Part shown: piece by piece, positions 8,115 to 15,954 of the stretch
Layout: every line of letters starts with the position of its first letter
How positions within the stretch are numbered: position 1 is the first letter of the stretch
Notes under the pieces: model-generated
Seen by the model: only the letters and a program-made list of their open reading frames with translations
Told to the model about the DNA's origin: nothing
The model's database searches: none
Assembly (NCBI GenBank): GCA_964348085.1
Contig: CAYGBI010000047.1
Coordinates: forward strand, 1 to 30,814
Source of the DNA: VXYL01 sp964348085
GTDB taxonomy: Bacteria; Pseudomonadota; Gammaproteobacteria; Pseudomonadales; Azotimanducaceae
DNA length: 30,814 nucleotides
Reading direction: 5' to 3'
Made by a program: the position numbers and the translations under genes

Positions 8115-8858
8115 ATGGAGGAACGCGTATTCACCGCCTGCGTGCTGATCATCGGCAACGAGATACTGTCCGGCCGCACGCAGGACGCCAATCTGAATCA
8201 CATTGCCACCGAGCTCGGCAAGCGAGGCGTACGCGTGCGCGAGGCGCGGGTGATTCCAGACGTCGAGGACACCATCGTCGCTACCGTCAACGAGACGCGC
8301 GCCAAGTTCGACTACGTGCTGACCACCGGCGGCATCGGCCCGACCCATGACGACATCACGGCGGAGTGCATCGCCAAGGCGTTCGGCGTGCCGTTGGTGC
8401 TGAGCGAAGCGATCGCCGCTCGCATCCGGGGCCGACCCGCGCCGCCGGAGGTGATGGAATCGCGCTTGCTCATGGCGCGCATCCCCGAGGGTGCCGATTT
8501 GATCGAAAACCCCACCGGCGGGCCCCAAGGCTTCCGTATGGCGAACGTCTATGTGATGGCCGGCATCCCTGCCGTCATGCGCGCCATGCTGTCTTCGGTG
8601 GCGTTGGACGGCGGCGCCGTGATGCGGTCGCGTTCCGTCACCGCGTATCTCGGCGAGAGCCAAGTGGCGACGGGCTTGGCGAAGGTGCAGGAGCGGTATC
8701 CGGAGCTCGACATCGGCAGCTATCCGTTCATGCGTGCGGAACGTTACGGCACCACCTTGGTGATCCGCGGCACTGACGTCGCGGCATTGGACGCCGTATT
8801 GGCCGAAGTGAAGCAACTCATCGTCGACGCCGGCGAAACGCCCGAAGACGTGGAGTGA
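8115..8858 (+). CDS. CinA N-terminal/MoaB-like molybdopterin-binding domain protein
   Basis: This 247-aa protein has the MoCF-biosynthesis (MoaB/MogA/CinA-N) fold: LIIGNEILSGRTQDANLNHIA at the start and the signature VLTTGGIGPTHDDIT (about residues 72-86), then a C-terminal segment with MAGIP. The CinA C-terminal deamidase domain is absent, so this is the stand-alone short form. Such proteins are variously linked to molybdenum cofactor handling or nucleotide pyrophosphatase activity, and the exact function is not settled. A good ribosome site (AAGGAG) sits 4-5 bases before the ATG. It is flanked by P450 and SDR genes in the same direction, with about 100 bases upstream and 47 downstream. Confidence 0.85.
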   Translation: MEERVFTACVLIIGNEILSGRTQDANLNHIATELGKRGVRVREARVIPDVEDTIVATVNETRAKFDYVLTTGGIGPTHDDITAECIAKAFGVPLVLSEAIAARIRGRPAPPEVMESRLLMARIPEGADLIENPTGGPQGFRMANVYVMAGIPAVMRAMLSSVALDGGAVMRSRSVTAYLGESQVATGLAKVQERYPELDIGSYPFMRAERYGTTLVIRGTDVAALDAVLAEVKQLIVDAGETPEDVE

Positions 8859-8905
8859 CGAGCGGACGAGCGATTTAGTAGGCGGGGAACTAGGAGACCA
8901 ATCAT

Positions 8906-9622
8906 ATGGAGTTGAACGGTAAGACAGCCATCGTGCTCGGCGGCACTTCGGGCATCGGCCTCGCCATCACGCGGCAACTCGAAGCGGCGGGCGCCCGGGT
9001 CGTGGCGGGCAGCCGCTCGCCGGCCAATACCGAACAGGCGGCCTCGGCAACGGGGGATGCGGTGACGGTGCGCGCCATCGACGTGCTCGACAGAGACGCG
9101 CTGAGTGCGCTGTTCGAGGAGTTCGCCGGTTTCGACATCCTCGTCAACGCGGCAACCGGCGGCGCACGCGCGTCCGGACCGTTCCTTCAGATGGACCTAG
9201 ACGGTTTTCAAGGTTCGTTTCGTAAGCTCTGGGGCTACACCAATAGCGTGCGTCTAGGCGCACCGCACATGGCCGCGGAAGGTGCCATCACACTGGTAAG
9301 CGGCTTCCCTGCGAAGAAGGCGAACCCCGGTTCGTCGGCGATTTCAACGGTCGGCAACGCGGTGGAAGGATTCGTCCGCGCCATCGCCCCGGAAATCGCA
9401 CCGAGGCGGATCAACGTCGTCTCCCCGGGCGTCATCGATACGCCAATGTTCGCTGCGGCAGGCGAAGCCCGCGAGGCGTTTCTCGCCAACGCCACCAAGA
9501 ATATGCTCATCAAGCGCGCCGGCACCGCCGACGAGGTGGCATCGGCCGTGCTGTTCACATTGCAGAACGACTACATGACCGGGGGCTGCATCGACATTGA
9601 CGGCGGGGCGACGCTGCCCTAA
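8906..9622 (+). CDS. Short-chain dehydrogenase/reductase, atypical active site
   Basis: The 238-aa Rossmann-fold protein has the SDR cofactor motif GGTSGIGLA (about residues 12-20), an NAATGG segment in place of NNAG, a late INVVSPGVIDTP, and a C-terminal MTGGCIDIDGG. The region that normally reads YxxxK is SAISTVGNAVEGF, so the catalytic Tyr is Ile146 and the Lys is Gly150. Related divergent SDRs with this loss are common in proteobacteria, so it is probably an intact gene with changed chemistry or a binding role rather than a mutant. A GGGGAACTAGGAG ribosome-site region precedes the ATG. Confidence 0.88.
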   Translation: MELNGKTAIVLGGTSGIGLAITRQLEAAGARVVAGSRSPANTEQAASATGDAVTVRAIDVLDRDALSALFEEFAGFDILVNAATGGARASGPFLQMDLDGFQGSFRKLWGYTNSVRLGAPHMAAEGAITLVSGFPAKKANPGSSAISTVGNAVEGFVRAIAPEIAPRRINVVSPGVIDTPMFAAAGEAREAFLANATKNMLIKRAGTADEVASAVLFTLQNDYMTGGCIDIDGGATLP

Positions 9623-9880
9623 GGAGCGGCCTGCCTTTCGTCGCGAAGCGCGGTGTCTCGGCGCGGCTTCCTGCTGTACGCGACGCTAGGCCGGAACTCC
9701 GCTGTCCCCGCCTCTCGTCGTACAGCACGGGGACGGCGCGTTGCCTCAGTCGCCTTTGCGACGCCGGTGGCGACCCCGACGGTCGTCGTCTAGCGCGAGG
9801 GCCTCTCGTCACAAAGAACGGGCAACGGCGCGTCGCCTTGCGTCGAAGCGCACATCCGGGGACGGCACCCGATTCCTCGG
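9623..9880. repeat. Degenerate copies of the neighbouring dioxygenase gene 3' end
   Basis: This gene-free stretch holds several imperfect copies of the last ~40 bases of the TauD-family gene that ends at 9881. Copy B (from 9790) repeats CTAGCGCGAGGGCCTCTC and the following CA-AGAACGG almost exactly, and reads on the minus strand as PVLCDERPSR-stop. Copy A (about 9711-9745) gives PVLYDERR. A weaker copy lies at about 9631-9652. Short shared pieces such as GGCGCGTYGCC tie the copies together. This is probably the residue of repeated tail duplication or gene decay. Confidence 0.6.
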
Positions 9881-10699
9881 CTAGCGCGAGGGCCTCTCAT
9901 CGCATAGAACGGCTACCCGGTGCAGCTCTCGTACCTCGTTGCCGAAATCCGGCACGGCGGCGTGCTGTACGCAGCGGTTGTCCCACATCGCAAGGGTGCC
10001 GGGCTCGTAATGCACGCGGGCTTGATAGCGCTCCCGGGTGGAATGCGCGTAGAGGAAATTCAAGATGGCATTGCTCTCACCTAGCGGCAAGCCAGCGATG
10101 CGGCGCGTGAAGCCACGGTTCGTGTACAGCGCTTTGCGGCCGGTTTCCGGGTGGGTGATGACCGCCGGATGCGTCACCGGCTGACGAATGAGATTGATGT
10201 CGAACACTCGGCCGTCGTGCTCGGCGTCAAGCGGCTCGAGAAACGCCTTCATCGCGTCCGACAGGTCGTCGTAGGCGCGGTACTGCGAAGCGAATAGCGT
10301 GTCGCCGCCGACGGACGGCACCTGCCGGGCGAGGAGCATGGAAATCTTCGGCGGGATTACCTTCCAACTGACGTCGGAGTGCCAGCCTTCCGCCGTACCG
10401 GGCCGGTCTGGGTCCGAGCGAATGCGAAGCACATCCTCGTAGCCCTGCACCGTCGGCGAATAACCGTGGATGTCGAGCTTGCCCCAACGCATGCCGAACT
10501 CGCGTAGTTGATCGTCGGTTACATGCGCCTGACCGTGCAACGCGATGGCACTGTATTGCAGTAGCAGCGAGTGGACTTGGGCAAGGCCGTCGTCGTCCAA
10601 GTCCGCGATGTCCACACCACGCACTTCGGCACCGAGCGCACCGCTCAACGGCCGAACGTCCAAGGCCAACTCGTTAATAACTGCCGCAGCTTCGGCCAT
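9881..10699 (-). CDS. TauD/TfdA-family Fe(II)/2-oxoglutarate dioxygenase
   Basis: This 272-aa non-heme iron oxygenase is of the taurine/2,4-D dioxygenase type, which couples 2-oxoglutarate decarboxylation to substrate hydroxylation. It opens with LDVRPLSGALGAEVRGVDI, the usual N-terminus. The iron ligands are visible as H-x-D in WHSDVSW (about residues 107-113) and the distal His in WDNRCVQHAA, with the 2-oxoglutarate Arg in the C-terminal RELHRV. HPETGRKALYTN is also typical. A strong AGGAGG ribosome site precedes the ATG. The substrate is unknown; sulfonates, aryloxyacids and betaine-like compounds are all seen in the family. The last codons are duplicated in the adjacent intergenic repeats. 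Confidence 0.92.
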   Translation of the reverse strand: MAEAAAVINELALDVRPLSGALGAEVRGVDIADLDDDGLAQVHSLLLQYSAIALHGQAHVTDDQLREFGMRWGKLDIHGYSPTVQGYEDVLRIRSDPDRPGTAEGWHSDVSWKVIPPKISMLLARQVPSVGGDTLFASQYRAYDDLSDAMKAFLEPLDAEHDGRVFDINLIRQPVTHPAVITHPETGRKALYTNRGFTRRIAGLPLGESNAILNFLYAHSTRERYQARVHYEPGTLAMWDNRCVQHAAVPDFGNEVRELHRVAVLCDERPSR

Positions 10700-10831
10700 A
10701 ACAGCCTCCTACCCTCAACTCGATTTACGCTCGATCCTACCGCATTCCTAAGCGCAATAGGACTAGCCACACAGTTCGCCTTTGGCGGTGGATAATGGCC
10801 GAATGAAGACCCTCTCTACGGTGCGCTCGAA

Positions 10832-11404
10832 GTGACGACAGCAACCAAAGCCGATGCGCTGGCGCTGATCGACGAGGCATGGCGTACGCGATACGCGGCG
10901 ATGAAGTCATCGCCATCGCAAGCGGAATGGCGGCGAATCGCCGTCCGGGTGCGCGACGACCTCGCCAAGGCTGCCGACATCTGTCGCGCTATCGACGCCA
11001 AACGCGAGTTGTCGATCGCGCTCGGCAAGTTGGCGCAAATGGAAGAAGACGACGGGAAGCGCAGAGCAGGTCACGAAGAGCAAATTGCCGCGGCCCGGGC
11101 GTCCGGCGATACGATGTGCCTAGCGCATGCAATACGGCACTTGGGCGACCTGTACCACCGCGCCCATGACCGTCGGCGAGCACATGAGTGCTACGAAGAA
11201 GCGCTGGCACTCTACGACGACGAAGCGTCGCCACCCATGCTGGATTACGCCAACGCACTTCGCCCTATGGCGATCCTCAAAGGCGAGTTGGGCGAGGTAA
11301 CGGCAGCGAAGGCGCTCATGCGTAGGGCAGGGGAGATGTATCGCGACTTAGGCATCACAGCCGGGGTAGAGGAAGCGGAATCCTTCGTGCAGGGACAAAC
11401 TTAA
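10832..11404 (+). CDS. Tetratricopeptide-repeat protein
   Basis: This 190-aa helical protein has TPR-like repeats, visible as HAIRHLGDLYHRAHDRRRAHECYEEALALYDD (written here as family pattern: residues about 93-124) and the following YANALRPMAILKGELGEVTAAKALMRRAGEMY region. No signal peptide or membrane segment is seen. TPR proteins act as scaffolds for protein-protein contacts, and no specific partner can be named. The start is GTG at 10832 with no strong ribosome site, so the exact N-terminus is uncertain. A GATAAT hexamer about 40 bases upstream may be its -10 element. It lies divergent from the dioxygenase gene and just upstream of the decayed Cys-rich gene. Confidence 0.7.
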   Translation: MTTATKADALALIDEAWRTRYAAMKSSPSQAEWRRIAVRVRDDLAKAADICRAIDAKRELSIALGKLAQMEEDDGKRRAGHEEQIAAARASGDTMCLAHAIRHLGDLYHRAHDRRRAHECYEEALALYDDEASPPMLDYANALRPMAILKGELGEVTAAKALMRRAGEMYRDLGITAGVEEAESFVQGQT

Positions 11405-12024
11405 GTCAGCGAGATTGGCTTGGTCGCAACGAAAACGGCCGTAACGACGTGCAAAGACAGTGTACGAGAATCAACGACAGCGATGGTTGCCCACCCAATG
11501 CAGGGCAATGTTGGGAATGTGCGACAGCTTTGCGGCGGCTGCTTCTGGCGTGGGAAACCCCGGCGGTACGCGATACGGCGTACCCTTACAGGCGGCAGTC
11601 ACGGCGGTGGTTCCGGCGGTAGCAGTAGGCCGGCAAGTTGCCGGATTATGTGGCTAACCGTTCTAGTTGCGAACGGCACTACGGCCAAAAGTGCCCTATA
11701 CAGAGCTCCGTTGGCTATTATGGTCCGTCCGGCTCGCGTCCTAATTGCGCGTGCGGTAGTCCCGCTCATAACATGAGCAACGGTTGGTCTTGTCCTTTGA
11801 CTCAACAAACATGCGACACGATGGACGCGGCATTGTACGAAGCGTGCCTAGCGACCTTCACTGTGGCGAGTGCCGTTGCCGGCTACGCTGTTTGTACTGC
11901 TTCAATTCCGACTACGCCGTTTACGGCGGATACCGAACCGGCTGTAGCGTGTACGGTTGGTGCGGCTTTGACGATGCACGCCGTAGGACTAGGATTTGTG
12001 AGCACGACCCCGCCGGCCCTTTAA
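11404..12024 (+). pseudogene. Frameshifted copy of an unrecognised Cys-rich, Gly/Ser-linker protein
   Basis: No single frame covers this stretch, but pieces in different frames line up in order with the intact protein at 30010-30795. One frame at 11404-11529 reads NENGRNDVQRQC-TRINDSDGCPPNAGQCWEC; the other copy has DGDRDTLILRC-DRVDECGTGVRQCWEC. A second frame at about 11590-11625 gives the linker GGSHGGGSGGSS. The first frame returns from 11638 with a Cys-rich part (SSCERHYGQKC, NCACGS, QQTCDTMDAAL) and two hydrophobic segments (near 11850-11910 and 11940-12000). An in-frame TAG at 11626 and at least two frame changes separate the parts. No start codon is obvious in the first frame. It is either a decayed gene or one hit by assembly errors. 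Confidence 0.55.
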
Positions 12025-12028
12025 TGTG

Positions 12029-12229
12029 ATGGAAGCGAAAACCAAACGATTTTGGTTGCTAGTGGCGACGGGAACCATTACTGCCGTCCTCTTTAGTTTG
12101 GTGCTTGACGACAGTTTGGTTAGAACAACGACGTATGGGGTAAGTGCGTTTGTCGGTAATTGCGTAGGCGTGCACATCGGGCTCCGCTATCAAGAAGCCA
12201 AGGCGAGACGCGCCGCACGTCGCGGCTAG
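12029..12229 (+). CDS. Small two-helix membrane protein, partner of the Cys-rich gene
   Basis: This 66-aa protein is of no family I recognise. It has two hydrophobic segments, FWLLVATGTITAVLFSLVL (about residues 8-26) and TYGVSAFVGNCVGVHIGL (about 35-52), and a basic tail ending EAKARRAARRG. It begins 5 bases after the stop of the decayed Cys-rich frame; a GTG at 12026 is an alternative start. No clear ribosome site is seen, so it may depend on coupling to the upstream gene. The AFVGNCVGVHIGL segment resembles AYVGNLFGCVVGL in the small membrane protein at 29741-29986, which also follows a Cys-rich gene. Confidence 0.5.
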   Translation: MEAKTKRFWLLVATGTITAVLFSLVLDDSLVRTTTYGVSAFVGNCVGVHIGLRYQEAKARRAARRG

Positions 12230-12441
12230 CGCCGACCGCTCGTGCTACGCACCTCTTCGCCAGCGTCCATGCCGTCGCCCACTTGGGTTAGGAGCGTCGC
12301 AGAAACGCGAGAGCCTCGGCGATAACGGGATCGGTCAAATCCGAGCGCTTGTGCGAGGGGCTGGCGGGCTTACGTCCACGGTTGACGCATCCCCGTCATT
12401 GGCTTTCAATGCACGGCTGCCGTGACGAATCGGGGGGAGGC
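12230..12441. other. Intergenic stretch, possible remnant of a minus-strand gene
   Basis: No complete gene is seen in these 212 bases. On the minus strand, around 12288-12385, an open stretch ends SDLTDPVIAEALAFLRRS-stop and looks like a protein C-terminus, but an upstream in-frame stop and the lack of a start codon argue for a remnant. A GGGGGGAGG ribosome site for the next gene lies at its right end. Confidence 0.3.
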
Positions 12442-12861
12442 ATGGCAAAGCAGGGCGTGGTGCCGGACGAATTGACGCGGCCGTTTTGGCAGGCCGCCAA
12501 TGAAGACCGTTTGGTGATTCAAAACTGCACCGCGTGCGACCGCCTGCAGCACCCACCCGCGACCCGTTGCCACCAATGCGGCATCGACACACACCTTGAA
12601 TGGAAGGAAATGTGCGGGCGCGGCACCATCTACAACTACGGCGTCGTCCACGACTGCCCGATCAGCCTGCTCCAGGAAGATCAGCCATTCAATGTGGCCG
12701 TGGTAATGCTGGCCGAGGATCCCGGCATTCAGATGTACTCCCACCTCCCCGGAACGCCCGTGGACGAAGTGCCGGTGGGTGCCGGGGTCGAGGTGGTTTT
12801 CGAACGCACCGCCAATGGCCAAAAAGTACCGGAGTGGCGCGTCGTGGCGGACGAGCAATGA
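12442..12861 (+). CDS. DUF35 Zn-ribbon/OB-fold acyl-CoA-associated protein
   Basis: The 139-aa protein has an N-terminal helix (DELTRPFWQAANEDRLVIQ), a rubredoxin-like zinc ribbon with C-x2-C pairs at Cys29/Cys32 and Cys43/Cys46, and a C-terminal OB-fold carrying GRGTIYNYGVVH. DUF35 proteins form complexes with thiolase-fold or SCP-x-like partners and bind the CoA part of the substrate, as in steroid side-chain aldolases and archaeal HMG-CoA synthesis. Here the partner is the next gene, whose ATG overlaps this stop (ATGA), so the two are translationally coupled. The ATG at 12442 follows a strong GGGGGGAGG ribosome site. I reject the longer open frame from 12349. Confidence 0.92.
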   Translation: MAKQGVVPDELTRPFWQAANEDRLVIQNCTACDRLQHPPATRCHQCGIDTHLEWKEMCGRGTIYNYGVVHDCPISLLQEDQPFNVAVVMLAEDPGIQMYSHLPGTPVDEVPVGAGVEVVFERTANGQKVPEWRVVADEQ

Positions 12862-14180
12862 GCACGCCAATGGCGCCGGCGTTAATGTATCGCCGGCAAG
12901 ACGGTCTCGGGCTTTGGGAGCACCGCGGCAAAGTGGCAGCGGTTGGCATCGGCCACTCGCCAACGGCCCGACGATGGGATGGTCGCCCCGAAACCAGCGT
13001 TGGCGGCATTAGTCTGCTGGCGCTACGCCGCGCCATCGCAGATGCCGGCGTCGCGCCGGAGCAAATCGACGGCTTGGTGCTCGACCCGGTCACCACCACC
13101 GGCGCGTATTGGCCGAAAGACAAGCCCGTCCCCGCAGACATGGGCACGACCTACCGGACCTCGGACGATCCGCTGGACGGCATAGCGAAGCTGAGCGCCG
13201 AGTGGATTCTGCGCAACATGCCGGAACTCACCAACATTCGCTTCACCATGTACGGCCCGGGCTGCATGTCCAATGCCATCTGCGTGGCGGCGCAAGCGGT
13301 CGGCAACGGCCTCACGCACACATGTTTAGTCTTGAAGAGCTGGCACAACTTCGAGGGGCGGTACTACCAAGGCGGCGCCAATGCCGGCAGCGCCATCTCC
13401 GGCACGGCCGCTTTGCGAGCGCTTTGGGGTACGCCGGCCTGTTACGGCACCGCATTGCAGTTCGCCGAGTATTGCCGCAAGTACGGCAAGAACCACGACA
13501 TGATGGCACCGTTCATCGAAAACTCGCGCAAGAACGGACTGCGGTTTCCAGAGGGCTACTGGGCACAGCATCGTCCCGAAGAGATCACGCCGGAGGACTA
13601 CAAGGCGGCCCGCTGGATCGCCAAACCGGCCAACCTGTTCGATAACGACTTGCCGATCATGGTTTCCGCAGCCTATCTCTACACGACCGCCGAACGTGCG
13701 CGGGATATGCGGCAAAAGCCGGTGTACATCCTCAACCACGCAACAAGCGACGGCCGCCCGCGCGGTCTGACCCCCATCTTGGACGAAGTGGAAGCGGAAA
13801 CCGCGCGCACTGCACAGAAGATCTACGAGGGCGCTGGTATCGGCGCGACGGACCTTTCGTTCGAGAACATGTACGACGGCTTCACGCAATTTCACCAATT
13901 CCACATCGAAGGTCTCGGCTATCGCGGCATGAAGTTCGGCGAAGCGTTGGACTTCTACCAAGGCGACATCAGCATCCACGGCGCGAATCCGGTGTCGCCC
14001 AGCGGTGGCAACATCGGCTGCGGCCGCAGCCGCTTCTGGATGCACACAGACTGTATTCAGCAACTGCAACAACGCGCAGGGGAGCGGCAAGTTACCGGCG
14101 TGCAACCGGAAGTAGCGGTGTCCGGCGGCCCCATGCCCTTGGGCGGACACTTCACGGTTTGGAGCGCGACGCCAGATTGA
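12858..14180 (+). CDS. Thiolase-like/SCP-x-type acyl-CoA acetyltransferase or aldolase
   Basis: The 440-aa protein belongs to the thiolase superfamily, lipid-transfer (SCP-x) branch. KVAAVGIGHSP opens the first half and MYGPGCMSNAICVAAQAV places a Cys (Cys136) at about the nucleophile region. The C-terminal half has SFENMYDGF and GANPVSPSGGNIGCGRSR in place of the classical GHP motif. The tight coupling to a DUF35 protein resembles aldolase pairs such as Ltp2-DUF35 that release a C3 or C2 unit from CoA-activated side chains. Whether this one is a thiolase or an aldolase cannot be settled by eye. Upstream frame up to 12600 is only overlap with the DUF35 gene. Confidence 0.85.
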   Translation: MSTPMAPALMYRRQDGLGLWEHRGKVAAVGIGHSPTARRWDGRPETSVGGISLLALRRAIADAGVAPEQIDGLVLDPVTTTGAYWPKDKPVPADMGTTYRTSDDPLDGIAKLSAEWILRNMPELTNIRFTMYGPGCMSNAICVAAQAVGNGLTHTCLVLKSWHNFEGRYYQGGANAGSAISGTAALRALWGTPACYGTALQFAEYCRKYGKNHDMMAPFIENSRKNGLRFPEGYWAQHRPEEITPEDYKAARWIAKPANLFDNDLPIMVSAAYLYTTAERARDMRQKPVYILNHATSDGRPRGLTPILDEVEAETARTAQKIYEGAGIGATDLSFENMYDGFTQFHQFHIEGLGYRGMKFGEALDFYQGDISIHGANPVSPSGGNIGCGRSRFWMHTDCIQQLQQRAGERQVTGVQPEVAVSGGPMPLGGHFTVWSATPD

Positions 14181-14242
14181 GCGACACCAATCGGTCGAAC
14201 CCGCAAGGCTCGTCAAGGCCCGTCAAGGAAGGAAAAAACGAG

Positions 14243-14593
14243 ATGATCCTGATTAGTTTCGACATTGACGGCACGCTTACGGTCGGCGATCCACCGGGCA
14301 TTCTCACGGTGGATTTGGTGCGTTCGGTCAAGGAGCTGGGATTTCTGGTCGGAAGTTGCTCCGACCGCCCGATCAGCGCCCAGCGTGCCCTTTGGCGAAC
14401 GCACGGTATCGTTCCCGACTTTACGGTCGGCAAGCACATGCTCGCCGAGGTCAAGGCGCAATTCGACGCCGAGATCTACTATCACATCGGCGACCGCGAG
14501 GACCTAGACAAGCGACCGGCCGAGAAGGCCGGATTCGCGTTTCTTTGGCCGCATGAAGCGGCGGCAATGCCGTGGCTCGACGCCCCCGAATAG
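14243..14593 (+). CDS. Small HAD-like hydrolase
   Basis: This short (116-aa) HAD-superfamily protein starts at ATG 14243 with an AAGGAAGG ribosome site about 10 bases upstream. Motif I is FDIDGTLTVGD (residues 5-15, nucleophile Asp and general acid Asp), motif II is probably the Ser in GSCSDRP, and motif IV is HIGDREDLDKRP near residue 86. There is no cap domain, so it is at the small end of the family and may act on a protein, sugar or nucleotide phosphate. It lies between the thiolase and the aminotransferase, in the same direction and closely spaced, so it is likely co-transcribed with them. Confidence 0.72.
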   Translation: MILISFDIDGTLTVGDPPGILTVDLVRSVKELGFLVGSCSDRPISAQRALWRTHGIVPDFTVGKHMLAEVKAQFDAEIYYHIGDREDLDKRPAEKAGFAFLWPHEAAAMPWLDAPE

Positions 14594-14613
14594 CGGCACG
14601 ACGGCACAATCCC

Positions 14614-15840
14614 ATGCGAAGAGACAATCGCGACGAAACCAACGACGCCAAGCTACGCCGTCGCGCAGCCCGCGTCGTTCCCGGCGGCATGTACGGCCAC
14701 ATGGCCATGGGCCGGAACATGCCGGCCAATTATCCGCAGTTCTTCGCCCGCGGCGAAGGCGCCCGCCTGTGGGATGTGGACGGCCGGGAGTACATCGACT
14801 ACATATGCTCCTACGGCCCGATGATCGTCGGCTACGGCAATCGACGGGTCGCCGAGCGAGCCGATGCGCAGCGCGCGCTCCTAGATATCGGCAATGGACC
14901 GACGGAAACCATCGTCGAGCTCGCGGAGCGGCTGACGGGCTTGGTCGCGCACGCCGACTGGGCAGTGTTCGCGAAGAACGGCAACGACGCGACCACGACA
15001 TGCGTCATGGCCGCTCGCGCCTATGCCGGCAAGCACCACGTCTTGGTCGCCGAGGGCGCCTATCACGGTTCGCAACCGTGGGCGAATCGGCGCGCGCCCG
15101 GCACGCCGCCCAACGAACACGCCTATTACCCCACCTATCGATTCAACGATGCAGCGAGCCTGACGCGGGCCGTGAAATCGGCGTCGGGGAACCTCGCCGG
15201 CATTCTCGTTTCCGCCTATCGCCACGACGCCGGCTTCCATCAGGAACTGGTCGATCCCTCGTTCGCACGCGCCGCGAGGCGACTCGCCGACGACGAAGGC
15301 GCGGCGCTCATCTTGGACGATGTGCGCGCCGGCTTTCGCTTGAGCTTGGACGCGAGTTGGTCCGCGCTTGGCGTCGAACCCGACCTCTCGGCTTGGGGCA
15401 AGGCGCTCGGCAACGGCGAGGCCATCGCCGCCACATTGGGGTCGGCTCGCTACCGAGACGCCATGGCGAGCGTCTTCGTTACCGGCTCCTACTGGTATCA
15501 GGCCGCCCCCATGGCCGCGGCGTTGGAGACCCTCGACATCCTCGAAGAGCGCGACGCGCCGGCGTATCTCGAACGCATTGGCGAGCGACTACGAACCGGC
15601 ATCGCCGACATCGCCGAACGCCATCAACTCTTATTGCGGCAAAGCGGGCCGCCGCAAATGCCCACCATCATGTTCGAACACGACCCGAAAGGGGAACGCG
15701 GACGAGCGTTCTGCGCCGCCCTACTCGACCGCGGCGTCTATTTCCACCCTTGGCACAACATGTTCCTTTCCTTGGCGCACACCGACGCCGACATCGACTT
15801 GACGCTCGATGCCGTCGAAGACGCGGCGAAGGAGATGTAG
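14614..15840 (+). CDS. Class III aminotransferase, glutamate-1-semialdehyde aminomutase-like
   Basis: This PLP-dependent fold type I enzyme has 408 aa. Family landmarks are VVPGGMYGHM near the N-terminus, RLWDVDGREYIDYICSYGPMIVGY, KNGNDATTTCVMAAR (cofactor phosphate region), GAYHGSQPWA, LILDDVRAGFR (Asp235 or Asp236 contacting the pyridine nitrogen; the usual following Glu is Asp), and the Schiff-base Lys263 in AWGKALGNGEAIAA. It resembles GSA aminomutase-like enzymes outside heme synthesis, often acting on amino acids or amines in accessory pathways. Only 20 bases separate it from the HAD gene. It faces the restriction-modification island, whose genes on the minus strand end about 115 bases away. 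Confidence 0.9.
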   Translation: MRRDNRDETNDAKLRRRAARVVPGGMYGHMAMGRNMPANYPQFFARGEGARLWDVDGREYIDYICSYGPMIVGYGNRRVAERADAQRALLDIGNGPTETIVELAERLTGLVAHADWAVFAKNGNDATTTCVMAARAYAGKHHVLVAEGAYHGSQPWANRRAPGTPPNEHAYYPTYRFNDAASLTRAVKSASGNLAGILVSAYRHDAGFHQELVDPSFARAARRLADDEGAALILDDVRAGFRLSLDASWSALGVEPDLSAWGKALGNGEAIAATLGSARYRDAMASVFVTGSYWYQAAPMAAALETLDILEERDAPAYLERIGERLRTGIADIAERHQLLLRQSGPPQMPTIMFEHDPKGERGRAFCAALLDRGVYFHPWHNMFLSLAHTDADIDLTLDAVEDAAKEM

Positions 15841-15932
15841 CGGCAGTCGCTCAGCGTGCGGTTGAGCCAGTTGCCGCCGCCAGCGACGTCCACGTTGGCG
15901 ACAACCGTTCCGAGGCGTACTTTCAGAGACAT
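15841..15932 (-). pseudogene. Possible 5' fragment of a gene downstream of the specificity subunit
   Basis: Between the aminotransferase stop and the specificity-subunit stop, the minus strand opens with ATG at 15932 and reads MSLKVRLGTVVANVDVAGGG then NWLNRTLSDCRY before running antisense into the aminotransferase gene. The first 30 codons look protein-like, while the rest is merely shadow. It could be the start of a third gene of the modification operon cut off at the island edge. I do not recognise the family, and chance is possible. Confidence 0.25.
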
Positions 15933-15954
15933 AGCCTATTCGACGTTCTCGACG

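Noticed and set aside
12288..12385. Minus-strand C-terminus-like stretch ending in ALAFLRRS
   Set aside because: An in-frame stop upstream and the lack of a start leave under 40 codons, so it is kept only as a possible remnant within the intergenic entry.
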